A stretch of DNA of 7,392 nt from Flaviramulus sp. GTDB lineage: Bacteria > Bacteroidota > Bacteroidia > Flavobacteriales > Flavobacteriaceae. Made by a program: the position numbers and the translations under genes. This document shows positions 1-7,328 of the stretch, in pieces (within the stretch, counting starts at the first letter, position 1; the number at the start of each line of letters is the position of its first letter). The notes below the pieces were generated by a model, which saw only the letters and a list, made by a program, of their open reading frames with translations, had not been told where the DNA came from and searched no databases. The stretch covers positions 1 to 7,392 of the forward strand of contig JALRJA010000182.1 in the NCBI GenBank assembly GCA_023255235.1. The letters are read 5' to 3'.

Positions 1-719
1 ATACTTCCGCCTGCAAAACCAGATTGTCTAACGTCAAAAGGAGCAACATTTACCTGAAAGGTTTCAATAGCATCTAAGGATATTGGACTTACTCCCGTTT
101 GACCTCCATTGGTACCACTACCTGCTAAACCAAAAACATCGTTATTTACTGCTCCATCAATAAAGATTGTATTGTAACGGTTATTTTGCCCTGCAATGGA
201 AATAACATCATCGCCAGTTATTTTGGCTTGTGGTGTTAATCTGGCAAAATCGGCAATATTTCTTGAAATAGAAGGTAATGTATTTACTTGTCTTCTAGAA
301 ATTTTAGTGTCTGCACCGTTTTTTCCTGAATCAAAAATATCATCAGATCCAACAGTTATAAGTACTTCATCAAGAACATTTGCGTCTTCAGATAGGTTTA
401 CACTTATTTTTTTTGACTCACCAAGAGATAAATATACAGCACTATCTGTATATTCTTTGTAACCTATATAAGAAATGGTAATTGCATAGGGTCCACCAGT
501 TCTCATGTTAGAGATACGATAGTATCCGTCAAAATCTGTAGCTACACCATATTTAGTACCAGATGGTGTATGTACTGCTAATATATTAGCACCAGGTAAA
601 GGCTCACCATTTGCATCGGTTACTTGTCCGTTAATGGAAGATGTTGTTGTTTGAGCCATTAATGCTGTTGTAAATAATAACGCTACAACAGAGAATAAAA
701 TCTGAAAAAAATTTCTCAT
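1..719 (-). CDS. Oar-like TonB-dependent receptor, N-terminal part (runs off left edge)
   Basis: This is an outer-membrane TonB-dependent transporter of the Oar-like type; the substrate cannot be read from the sequence. Only the first 239 codons are here, and the frame is open to base 1. Residues 1-22 form a signal peptide (hydrophobic stretch, then ALMA before Q23). Residues ~29-110 are a carboxypeptidase-regulatory-like (CarboxypepD_reg) beta-sandwich, with GQVTDANGEPLPGANI at 31-46 and the typical DFDGYYRI and ISYIGYKEY segments. The plug domain begins near residue 125 and includes NRYNTIFIDGAVNNDVFG. It ends at the edge in APFDVRQSGFAGGS (226-239), which resembles the plug-to-barrel junction of Oar-like receptors. 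The ATG at 719 is chosen because a complete signal peptide follows it directly. There is no Shine-Dalgarno sequence, as is usual in Bacteroidota. A terminator separates it from pgi and it has its own promoter-like element, so it is probably transcribed independently. Confidence 0.9.
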   Translation of the reverse strand, partial: MRNFFQILFSVVALLFTTALMAQTTTSSINGQVTDANGEPLPGANILAVHTPSGTKYGVATDFDGYYRISNMRTGGPYAITISYIGYKEYTDSAVYLSLGESKKISVNLSEDANVLDEVLITVGSDDIFDSGKNGADTKISRRQVNTLPSISRNIADFARLTPQAKITGDDVISIAGQNNRYNTIFIDGAVNNDVFGLAGSGTNGGQTGVSPISLDAIETFQVNVAPFDVRQSGFAGGS

Positions 720-763
720 AATTATTAAATAGAATTAGTTGTTAATTTTGAAATTAGTTGGGG

Positions 764-771
764 CAAATGTA
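764..771 (-). promoter_or_regulatory. Probable -7 promoter element of the TonB receptor gene
   Basis: Read on the minus strand the bases are TACATTTG, an exact match to the Bacteroidota -7 consensus TAnnTTTG. It lies 44 bases before the receptor ATG and downstream of the pgi terminator, which is the right place for an independent promoter. The -33 partner (TTG/TTTG) is weak: the nearest good TTTG on this strand is 801-798, leaving 26 bases between elements, longer than usual. The assignment rests on the -7 match and position only. Confidence 0.5.
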
Positions 772-797
772 CATATTATATTAGAGTATATATTAAT

Positions 798-822
798 CAA
801 ATGTTAATTTTTTTAACATTTG
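798..822. repeat. Perfect 10-bp inverted repeat, possible operator
   Basis: The arms are CAAATGTTAA (798-807) and TTAACATTTG (813-822), perfectly complementary around a five-T spacer. The repeat sits between the pgi terminator and the putative -7 box of the receptor gene, upstream of the expected transcription start. The heptamer ACATTTG in its arms is also found in the -7 box at 764-771. It could be a binding site for a dimeric regulator, an upstream promoter part, or a chance AT-rich palindrome. Confidence 0.45.
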
Positions 823-829
823 TATTAAC

Positions 830-866
830 AAAAAAAGATTCGGTAGTTTGAAAGATACCGAATCTT
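830..866 (-). terminator. Rho-independent terminator after pgi
   Basis: An 11-bp perfect stem (835-845 with 856-866, arm AAGATTCGGTA) encloses a 10-base loop. On the minus strand it is followed by a T run (834-830, continuing from two T's in the stem). It begins 35 bases after the pgi stop codon and so should end the DUF3108-TDO-M23-pgi transcript. There is also an eight-T run on the plus-strand side (868-875), so the hairpin could work both ways, but no plus-strand gene is seen that would need it. Confidence 0.85.
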
Positions 867-901
867 GTTTTTTTTGATGTTTATAAGGTATTTTTGCTAC
901 T

Positions 902-2527
902 TCATTTATACCCTTTTTTATAGTGATTTAACAAATTTTGGGTAGATGAGTCATGCTCAATATTTGTTTTTTGGTCTATTTCTTGTAAAATTTTTGTTGC
1001 TAATTGCTTTCCTAATTCTACACCAAATTGGTCATAGCTGTAAATATTCCAAATTATACCTTGAACAAATATTTTGTGTTCGTACATGGCAATAAGTTTT
1101 CCTAAACTTTCGGGTGTTAATTTATCTATAAAAATAGTATTGGTTGGTTGGTTTCCTTTAAATACTTTATAAGGGATATTATCTTTTGATGTGCCTTCAG
1201 CAATAACCTCGTCTGTTGTCTTTCCGTTTAACAAAGCTTCTGTTTGAGCTAAAAAGTTGGATGTGAGTTTGTTTTGATGGTCTTGGTTACCGTGTAGTGA
1301 TTTTACAAACCCAATAAAATCGGCAGGAATCAATTTGGTTCCTTGGTGTATTAATTGAAAAAAGGCGTGTTGTGAGTTTGTTCCTGGTTCTCCCCAAATT
1401 ATAGTTCCTGTTTGATAATTTATAGGGTTTCCGTTTCTATCTACACTTTTGCCATTGCTTTCCATAATACCTTGTTGTAAATAGGTTGCTAATTGATTAA
1501 GGTATTGAGAATACGGAATAATAGCTTCGGTTTCGGCTTTAAAAAAGTTGTTATACCACACACTTATAAGGGCTAAAACCACTGGTATATTATTTTGGAG
1601 TTCTTGTGTTTTAAAATGGTTGTCCATTTTATTAGCTCCTTTTAAAAGGGCGTCAAAATTGGTATAACCTATTGCCAAACTTATGGTTAAACCTACGGCA
1701 CTCCAAAGTGAAAAACGACCGCCAACCCAATCCCACATAGGAAAAATATTAGTTTCATCAATCCCAAAGTTTTTAACTTTTTCAATATTGGTTGAAACAG
1801 CCACAAAGTGTTTGGCGATGTCTTTTTGTGTAGCATTAGAGTTTAAAAACCACGCTTTAATTGTATTTGCGTTAGAAAGGGTTTCTTGAGTTGTAAAGGT
1901 TTTAGAAACTATAACAAATAGTGTTGTTTCTGGGTTAAGTTTTTTAATAATTTCATTAACATGATCGCCATCAACATTGCTAACAAAATGTGTTTTTAAA
2001 TGGTTTTTATAGTATTGTAGCGCATCTACTACCATGGCAGGTCCTAAATCTGAGCCTCCTATTCCAATATTGACAACATCGGTAAAAGCCTTATTGGTAA
2101 ACCCTTTTCTATGACCATTTACAATATTATTGGTTATTGTTTTTATTTTGTTTTTTACCTCATAAATTTCGGGCATTACGTTAACACCGTTTACTTTAAA
2201 AGTGGCATTTTGAGGAGCACGTAAGGCTGTGTGTAAAACGGCTCTGCCTTCGGTTTTATTGATAATTTCTCCTGAAAATTGACTTTTTATAGCTTCTTCT
2301 AATTTTACTTCATTGGCTAATTCTAGTAAGTATTTAAAGGTATCTTCGGTTATTCTGTTTTTTGAAAAATCAATATAAAAATCGTCCCATTTGATGGTGA
2401 ATTTATTTGCTCTTTGTTTATCTAAAGCAAACAATTCTTTCATGTGACTGTTTTTTATGTTGTCAAAATGCTTTTCTAATTGATTCCAAGAATTGGTATT
2501 TATAGGGTTTATTTTTGGTAATGACAT
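902..2527 (-). CDS. pgi: Glucose-6-phosphate isomerase
   Basis: Pgi interconverts glucose 6-phosphate and fructose 6-phosphate in the cytosol, for glycolysis and gluconeogenesis. The 541-residue length is normal for the long (E. coli/eukaryote-like) form. Both family signatures are intact: DWVGGRFSLWSAVG (266-279) and the C-terminal one at 490-507, ending in DQFGVELGK. Phosphate-binding segments GIGGSD (155-160) and SKTFTTQET (208-216) are present. By alignment to E. coli Pgi from memory, the catalytic residues are Glu356 (in MESNGK), His387 (in SQHAFFQ) and Lys507. The ATG at 2527 is one base after the stop of the M23 peptidase gene (TAA-T-ATG), so the two genes are probably translationally coupled. 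Pgi is the last gene of the cluster and is followed by a strong terminator. Nothing suggests damage or transfer. Confidence 0.98.
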   Translation of the reverse strand: MSLPKINPINTNSWNQLEKHFDNIKNSHMKELFALDKQRANKFTIKWDDFYIDFSKNRITEDTFKYLLELANEVKLEEAIKSQFSGEIINKTEGRAVLHTALRAPQNATFKVNGVNVMPEIYEVKNKIKTITNNIVNGHRKGFTNKAFTDVVNIGIGGSDLGPAMVVDALQYYKNHLKTHFVSNVDGDHVNEIIKKLNPETTLFVIVSKTFTTQETLSNANTIKAWFLNSNATQKDIAKHFVAVSTNIEKVKNFGIDETNIFPMWDWVGGRFSLWSAVGLTISLAIGYTNFDALLKGANKMDNHFKTQELQNNIPVVLALISVWYNNFFKAETEAIIPYSQYLNQLATYLQQGIMESNGKSVDRNGNPINYQTGTIIWGEPGTNSQHAFFQLIHQGTKLIPADFIGFVKSLHGNQDHQNKLTSNFLAQTEALLNGKTTDEVIAEGTSKDNIPYKVFKGNQPTNTIFIDKLTPESLGKLIAMYEHKIFVQGIIWNIYSYDQFGVELGKQLATKILQEIDQKTNIEHDSSTQNLLNHYKKGYK

Positions 2528-2528
2528 A

Positions 2529-3839
2529 TTATGAATTTGCTTGTTTTATTACAGTTAGTTTTGGTTTGTTTTCAGTTTTTGGTGGTTTAAATAAAATAGC
2601 GTCTAGTTGATACTTAATAGGTTTTATAAAATCTAAATATTGTGTTTTAAGAGAATCTGAAATGGGCTTGGCTTCGGGGAGTTTTTGTTTAAACGGGTCA
2701 ACCTGTTTTCCGTTTACCCAAAAGCGATAACACACATGCGGTCCGGCTGTGTTTCCTGTCATGCCTACCCAACCAATAACATCGCCTTGTTTAACAAACT
2801 GCCCTACTTTAACATTGCGTTTTTTCATGTGTAGGTATTGTGTTTCATAAGTAGCATTATGACGAATTTTCACATAATTACCGTTACCTCCTGCATAGGC
2901 TGATTTGGTAACAGTGCCGTTTGCTGTTGCCATTATTGGTGTTCCTATATCTGCTGCAAAATCGGTGCCTTTGTGAGGGCGTACTTGAAATCCGTATAGG
3001 GCAATTCGTCTTTTTAAATTATACCTAGAGGAAATGCGTTTAAATTTAACAGGTGCTTTTAAAAAGGCGCGTCTTAAGTTTTTGGCTTCTTCGTTAAAAT
3101 AATCAACAAGTCCTTTTACAGAATCGGTTTTGAATCTAAAGGCGTAAAAAGGTTCGTTATTATGCTCAAAATAGGCGGCTTTTACTTGGTGAATTCCGGC
3201 ATAAATGGTATCATCAATGTATTTATCGGTATATATTACTTTAAATCTATCACCTTTTTGAAGACGTCTAAAATCTATAGTCCAAGCATAAATTTCGTCT
3301 GCCAATTTATAAGTTAACACTTGGCTTATGCCTTTTTGATCTAGTGTTTCAGAAATACTACTTGAGATAACTCCTGTTAGGGTTTTTTCAACATATTTTA
3401 TTGGTTTTCTGCTTGTGTAGGCATAAATAGAGTCGTGAAAACTAATAACTACATATTCTTCTAAATTGGGTTGGTAAATAAAACATTTGGGTGTTTGTAA
3501 AGAATCTTTTGAGCAAAGTAAGGTGTATGGTTTTCCTAATTGTAGTTTTCTTATATCGAAGGTGTCTTTTGCTTTTTCAGCTATATGAAATATTTTAGGG
3601 TATCCTATTTTGTTTCGTTCTAAAATAACACCAAATGAATCTCCTTTTTTTATGGTGTCTCTTTTAACTAGATAGTTGTTTAAATTAAACCCAAATTCAA
3701 AAACTTCTTCTGGTATGTCAGTATTTGTAAAATCTTCTTCATTGTTGTTTTTGCTATTATTACAGGCTATAAAACCAAATATAATACATAGTAGTACTAT
3801 ACATTTGTTCCCCATGTTTGTATTTCTTCGTTTGTCCAT
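2529..3839 (-). CDS. M23 family metallopeptidase lipoprotein (MepM-like murein hydrolase)
   Basis: This is a predicted zinc endopeptidase that cuts peptidoglycan cross-links, anchored as a lipoprotein. A hydrophobic signal (residues ~13-25) ends in the lipobox-like FIAC with Cys26. Residues ~57-110 look like the LysM/OapA-type domain and ~150-250 like the Csd3/MepM second domain; both are by general resemblance. The M23 core covers ~283-385: HKGTD gives zinc ligands His289 and Asp293, YLHMKK gives His337, and GPHVCYRF gives His368. The usual HxH motif reads H-V-C here, with Cys370 replacing the second His. A tail of about 50 residues, rich in Lys and Pro, follows the core. The ATG at 3839 is the longest start and overlaps the dioxygenase gene by 43 bases. 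The ATG at 3815 (Met9, MGNKCIVLLC) leaves an intact short lipoprotein signal and only a 19-base overlap, and is at least as likely. The stop is one base before pgi. Confidence 0.92.
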   Translation of the reverse strand: MDKRRNTNMGNKCIVLLCIIFGFIACNNSKNNNEEDFTNTDIPEEVFEFGFNLNNYLVKRDTIKKGDSFGVILERNKIGYPKIFHIAEKAKDTFDIRKLQLGKPYTLLCSKDSLQTPKCFIYQPNLEEYVVISFHDSIYAYTSRKPIKYVEKTLTGVISSSISETLDQKGISQVLTYKLADEIYAWTIDFRRLQKGDRFKVIYTDKYIDDTIYAGIHQVKAAYFEHNNEPFYAFRFKTDSVKGLVDYFNEEAKNLRRAFLKAPVKFKRISSRYNLKRRIALYGFQVRPHKGTDFAADIGTPIMATANGTVTKSAYAGGNGNYVKIRHNATYETQYLHMKKRNVKVGQFVKQGDVIGWVGMTGNTAGPHVCYRFWVNGKQVDPFKQKLPEAKPISDSLKTQYLDFIKPIKYQLDAILFKPPKTENKPKLTVIKQANS

Positions 3840-4714
3840 AAATCTGGAAAAAATATTCTTTTTTGATATTTAGGATGCATGTATTTTACCCATTCACTGC
3901 CTCCTGTTGCTTCTGCTGTTTTACCACTAATGTTTAAATAATGATTGGCTGTGTTGTAATGTGCTATAACCCATTTAATATTAACGGTATAATCATAATG
4001 ACGCATAGCGTTTATTAACTCTTGGTTATTTTGATCGCTTTTTGGTAAGCCTTTAAATTTAGACCACAGGTTATTATTTTGATAAAACTTTGTAAATCTA
4101 ATAAATTCATCTTTATACTTATCTTCAAAAGCACTTAAAGTATATGATTTTTTTCCGGTGCTGTAATCTTTTCCTGCGGCTTGCCAATACAAGTGCTCAA
4201 AAGCATGTTCATAAGATGAGTTTCTGTTTATTGTTTCTCTAAATCGGTTATCTATTAGGTTAATAAGCTCTGTTGAGGCAAATTCTATTTTACGGTATTG
4301 GGCACTTTGAAACCCACTTGCTGGTGTTAATGTGTTTCTAAATTTGTTGTATTGTTCTACATCCATACCATCTTTCATAATGCTAAATGATGATGTAAGA
4401 ACGTCAAAATAGCGGCTTATACGCATTATTTTGTCTGTAAACAATTTGGTAGTTATATTACGGGTTTTTGCTACTTGATCAATTTCACTAAGAATCATAT
4501 TGAACAAGAGTTCAGAAATTTGATGATATAGTATAAATACTTTTTCATCTGGAAAAACCGTGCGTTGTACTTGAAGGTTTAGTAGAGCATCTACTTGAAT
4601 ATAATCCCAATAATTAATGGGTTTACTGTGTAACAACCCCTCAAAGTGTATTTGTGGGTCTTGGTTTAGTGCTTGGTATTTTTCTTTAATTTGTTCAGCT
4701 AGTTTGGGGTTCAT
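3797..4714 (-). CDS. Tryptophan 2,3-dioxygenase family protein
   Basis: This heme enzyme family opens the indole ring of L-tryptophan to N-formylkynurenine, the first step of kynurenine catabolism, in the cytosol. At 305 residues it is of normal bacterial size. Segments recalling human TDO are NYWDYIQVDALLN (Tyr35, Tyr38), FILYHQISELLF (distal His64, matching human His76), and FRNTLTPASGFQSAQYR. In the last, Arg126 and Ser133 match the substrate-carboxylate residues Arg144 and Ser151. Near the C-terminus, ATGGSEW (269-275) corresponds to the GTGGS loop, and His258 in ANHYL is the best candidate for the proximal heme ligand. The His-to-GGS spacing is about three residues longer than in human TDO. 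The ATG at 4714 follows the DUF3108 stop by six bases. The 3' end overlaps the M23 gene. No kynurenine formamidase, kynureninase or monooxygenase gene is in view, so the pathway role is inferred from family only. Confidence 0.9.
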   Translation of the reverse strand: MNPKLAEQIKEKYQALNQDPQIHFEGLLHSKPINYWDYIQVDALLNLQVQRTVFPDEKVFILYHQISELLFNMILSEIDQVAKTRNITTKLFTDKIMRISRYFDVLTSSFSIMKDGMDVEQYNKFRNTLTPASGFQSAQYRKIEFASTELINLIDNRFRETINRNSSYEHAFEHLYWQAAGKDYSTGKKSYTLSAFEDKYKDEFIRFTKFYQNNNLWSKFKGLPKSDQNNQELINAMRHYDYTVNIKWVIAHYNTANHYLNISGKTAEATGGSEWVKYMHPKYQKRIFFPDLWTNEEIQTWGTNV

Positions 4715-4720
4715 TATTAT

Positions 4721-5503
4721 TTAATTTTTAACAATTATTTTAAACGGATGTTTTAAGCCTTTAAAGGCTTCAAGGTCTGCTCTTAGTGAGCCTACAGCTA
4801 AATCTGCTTTAATGCGCAAAGGTACTTTATTTTTGTCTTTTGACACCCATAAGGTTAAACTTTCTTCTTCTTTAAAAACCCGCCCTGCCATCACATAGGG
4901 TCTAAATATTAATGCTTCTACTTTTCCAAATTCAGTGTCAATAACTTCTTCTCCTAAATATTGTAACTTAAACCCATAGTTTTCTTCATCAAAAAACATA
5001 TTGGTGCGTATTTCATCGCCTTTTTTCAACTTTTTAACATCTATGTTGTTACGAAGGTAATAATAGGTTGATACCATATCTTGAATGTTGGGTTGGGTTT
5101 CAAAAACTTTATTGGTGTTGTGCTTTTTATCAAAAACAAAGGCTTTGTTGTTGTTGTGATCAAAAGTGATTTCTATATCCTTTGTATGACCGCCTTCATC
5201 TATATTTCTTATAAATTTATAGGGTTTGATTGTTTTTTTATCAAAGTAACTTTCATATCTATCGTTCACTTTAAAAAACCATTTTATCATGCCTGTGGTC
5301 CATCCTTTACCAACTACATGATAAACCTGTTTGTCATCAAGTTTTTCATCTTTAACTGTGAGTGTGGCGTTACCTGCTTTTAAAAACCCACTATAACTCA
5401 TTCTAAATTTAAACCATTCGCCATGAGTAAATGCCGATTCTTGTTGAGTGTGCATGGTTTGAATTGTTGCTAGTGCCAATAATAAAATTAGTATTTTTTT
5501 CAT
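4721..5503 (-). CDS. Exported DUF3108 domain protein
   Basis: This is a 260-residue secreted or periplasmic protein of the DUF3108 family, which has no established biochemical role. Residues 1-~19 are a signal peptide (MKKILILLLALATIQ). The cleavage point is unclear because there is no clean AxA, though a site just before Gln20 is plausible. The mature part is a beta-rich single domain with family-like features: GEWFKFRMSYSGFLKAGNA (28-46), NDRYESYFD (80-88), a central DMVSTYYYLRN (142-152), and the closing LWVSKDKNKVPLRIKADL (218-235), followed by GSLRADLEAFKGL. No lipobox, membrane helix or catalytic motif is visible. The ATG at 5503 starts exactly at the signal peptide. It is the first gene of the tight four-gene cluster with the dioxygenase, the M23 peptidase and pgi. 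No convincing -7 element lies in the 85-base gap upstream, so it may depend on read-through from the patatin gene. Confidence 0.88.
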   Translation of the reverse strand: MKKILILLLALATIQTMHTQQESAFTHGEWFKFRMSYSGFLKAGNATLTVKDEKLDDKQVYHVVGKGWTTGMIKWFFKVNDRYESYFDKKTIKPYKFIRNIDEGGHTKDIEITFDHNNNKAFVFDKKHNTNKVFETQPNIQDMVSTYYYLRNNIDVKKLKKGDEIRTNMFFDEENYGFKLQYLGEEVIDTEFGKVEALIFRPYVMAGRVFKEEESLTLWVSKDKNKVPLRIKADLAVGSLRADLEAFKGLKHPFKIIVKN

Positions 5504-5588
5504 ATGTAGGTTTAGAATTACTTCTTATAGTAATTAATGTTTTTTATTGAACTTTGTTTAATATGACATAAATTTTTAAGGTTTAAAT
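5504..5588. other. Gap between patatin and DUF3108 genes, no clear signal
   Basis: This 85-base AT-rich spacer shows no TAnnTTTG -7 box on the minus strand and no GC-containing hairpin followed by a T run. An all-AT inverted repeat (5569-5575 with 5585-5591) overlaps the patatin stop codon but is too weak to call a terminator. The lack of a terminator makes read-through from the patatin gene into the DUF3108 cluster possible. Confidence 0.5.
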
Positions 5589-7328
5589 TTAAAACCAAAA
5601 CCCTACATTAAAAAACCAAAAACTGGTTTTTTGCTCTGGCGAATAACTAAACTTGGCTTGTATAGGTCCTAAAAAGGTGTTTATGGCATAGCCTAGAGCA
5701 TAGCCTCGGTAGTCGGGTAGTGTAAACCACTCGCCTGTTTCAAAAATATTATCATCAATATTTGCCCAATTTAATTCGGCAGTAAAGTGGTGGTTTTTAT
5801 ATATTTGATAATCTCCTAATACAGCTGCTTTTACATAGCTATTGCCTGTGAGTGAAATAAAGTCATAGCCCAAAAATGGCACAAAATTGTTTATTAAATT
5901 ATTTCCATAACCGCCTAAAGCAAAATCAAGTGTTTTGGTTGCGTTATCACCTATTTTAAAGCCACCACTAGCTTGAAAATTGAATGCTAATTTATTACTT
6001 GTACTAAAAGCATACCCTAAATCTGCTTTTGCTATAGAAAAATTTTCAAATTCTTGATTAAAATTTGACGCATACAAATACATGTGTAAATCACCATTAA
6101 AAAATAGTCCTTTTTTGGGAAAATACTTATTGTCGTAAGTGTCTAATTTCAAGTTGGCAAACAGGCTTACATAGTCTGTGTTTTCAAAAACAAAATCTTC
6201 ATTGGGGTTTGTGGTTGAAATAGTTTCTGATTTAATTTCTAAACGTTTATGCTCTAAACCTATGCTTAATGCAAAATCTTTTCTAAAAAGGGTTTGCAAA
6301 TAAAATTCATTGGTTTGGTCTTGTATTTCTGCATTTATTTTGTTTACGCCAATAGTATTTATTTCGGCTTCACTTAATAGTAAATGTGCGTTTACACTTT
6401 TACTGAATGTATTAAACCTAGAGCGTAATCCTATACTCCAATAAAAACCTTTATCTATTAAATATTCAAAATTATATCTAACATTGTCTCCCAAAATAAA
6501 ATCTAGTGATGCAACATCATTTTTTAATAAAAGGTGTTTTTTGGTTAAATTTATTAATGCAGCACTTTTATACAAATCATCATAATGAGCACCCAACTTT
6601 AAATATGTATTAACTCGTGATTCTTTTAGCGTTGTTACAAAATCATACGTTTCATTGCCTTTGGTTTTTTTTAATTGGTAGTTAACCATATCAAAATTGT
6701 TTGTTGCAACTAAGTTATTGATGCCTTTTGAAAATGTTTCATAACTTATTTTTTTGTTGCTCTTTAATTTAAGCTTCCCAACAACATAAGCTCTTGTGTA
6801 TTTTTCAATACCGTTTACAGAGATGTTTTTTATGGTTAAACTATCAATAACTTTAGGTTTAAAGCTGTAATGCGTTTGATACTCATGAGATACCAATTCT
6901 TTTAATTTATCTATTTTAGATAATGTAGCAACTTTTCCTGCTTTAATAATGTTATTTCCTTTATTAAACGAAATAACATTAAAGTCTTTTATGTTTGGTT
7001 TAATGTAAATATCTGTTTTATCAACTTTTGTTTTCATGTTGTTGATAGTTCTAAAATTATTAATTTGTATTAATACCTCTGGAGCCGATGTTAATTCTTC
7101 ACGAGTTGCTAAGCCGTCTTGAACATCAATACCAATTACAAAATCTATGCCCTTTTCTCGCAATTCATCAATAGGGTAATTATTTACCACACCGCCATCT
7201 ATTAAAACACGGTTATTAATAATTACAGGTTGAAATAGCGATGGTAGTGCCCCACTAGCCATAATAGATTGAGCTAAATTACCTTTATCTAATATAACAG
7301 GTTCTCCGGTTTCAATATTGGTAGCCAT
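5589..7328 (-). CDS. Patatin-like phospholipase with C-terminal outer-membrane barrel, 3' part after a frameshift
   Basis: This is the downstream 579 codons of a patatin-like phospholipase fused to an Omp85-like beta barrel, an outer-membrane lipase layout common in Bacteroidota. The part in view starts mid-patatin: MATNIETGEP and ASGALPSLFQP belong to the patatin core, and IDGGVVNNYP (43-52) carries catalytic Asp44 of the DGG motif. The nucleophile motif GxSxG must lie upstream, outside the window. Residues ~160-237 resemble a single POTRA domain (IDSLTIKNISVNGIE onward). Residues ~240-579 are a barrel with alternating strands, the FPKKGLFF turn, a late YRGYALGY...FLGPI segment and a terminal aromatic residue (WFFNVGFWF), as expected for insertion by the BAM complex. 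The ATG at 7328 is only the first Met in this frame and is not a natural start. Coding continues upstream in another frame across a nine-base homopolymer. Unless the frame is restored, this product lacks the signal peptide and catalytic serine and should be non-functional. Confidence 0.88.
   Translation of the reverse strand: MATNIETGEPVILDKGNLAQSIMASGALPSLFQPVIINNRVLIDGGVVNNYPIDELREKGIDFVIGIDVQDGLATREELTSAPEVLIQINNFRTINNMKTKVDKTDIYIKPNIKDFNVISFNKGNNIIKAGKVATLSKIDKLKELVSHEYQTHYSFKPKVIDSLTIKNISVNGIEKYTRAYVVGKLKLKSNKKISYETFSKGINNLVATNNFDMVNYQLKKTKGNETYDFVTTLKESRVNTYLKLGAHYDDLYKSAALINLTKKHLLLKNDVASLDFILGDNVRYNFEYLIDKGFYWSIGLRSRFNTFSKSVNAHLLLSEAEINTIGVNKINAEIQDQTNEFYLQTLFRKDFALSIGLEHKRLEIKSETISTTNPNEDFVFENTDYVSLFANLKLDTYDNKYFPKKGLFFNGDLHMYLYASNFNQEFENFSIAKADLGYAFSTSNKLAFNFQASGGFKIGDNATKTLDFALGGYGNNLINNFVPFLGYDFISLTGNSYVKAAVLGDYQIYKNHHFTAELNWANIDDNIFETGEWFTLPDYRGYALGYAINTFLGPIQAKFSYSPEQKTSFWFFNVGFWF

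Noticed and set aside
196..462. Open frame of 88 codons on the plus strand
   Set aside because: It lies entirely antisense to the TonB receptor gene, whose protein is clearly recognisable. Its translation has no domain or signal-like features.
815..822. Possible plus-strand -7 box (TAACATTTG)
   Set aside because: The spacing is TAnnnTTTG, one base too long, and no plus-strand gene lies downstream.
835..875. Bidirectional terminator implying a convergent plus-strand gene
   Set aside because: The T run on the plus side is present, but both neighbouring genes are on the minus strand and no plus-strand coding sequence ends there.
1683..1889. Open frame of 68 codons on the plus strand
   Set aside because: It is antisense to the highly conserved middle of pgi and is a shadow of that gene's codon pattern.
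3676..3873. Open frame of 65 codons on the plus strand, partly hydrophobic
   Set aside because: It is antisense to the M23 lipoprotein signal and the end of the dioxygenase gene. Its hydrophobicity mirrors those codons.
5081..5383. Open frame of 100 codons on the plus strand, hydrophobic and Phe/Ile-rich
   Set aside because: It is antisense to the DUF3108 gene. The Phe/Ile/Val richness comes from complementing Lys/Asn/Asp codons in an AT-rich gene.
5569..5591. Inverted repeat TAAATTT / AAATTTA at the end of the patatin gene
   Set aside because: The seven-base stem is all A-T, overlaps the stop codon and has no following T run, so it would not make a useful terminator.
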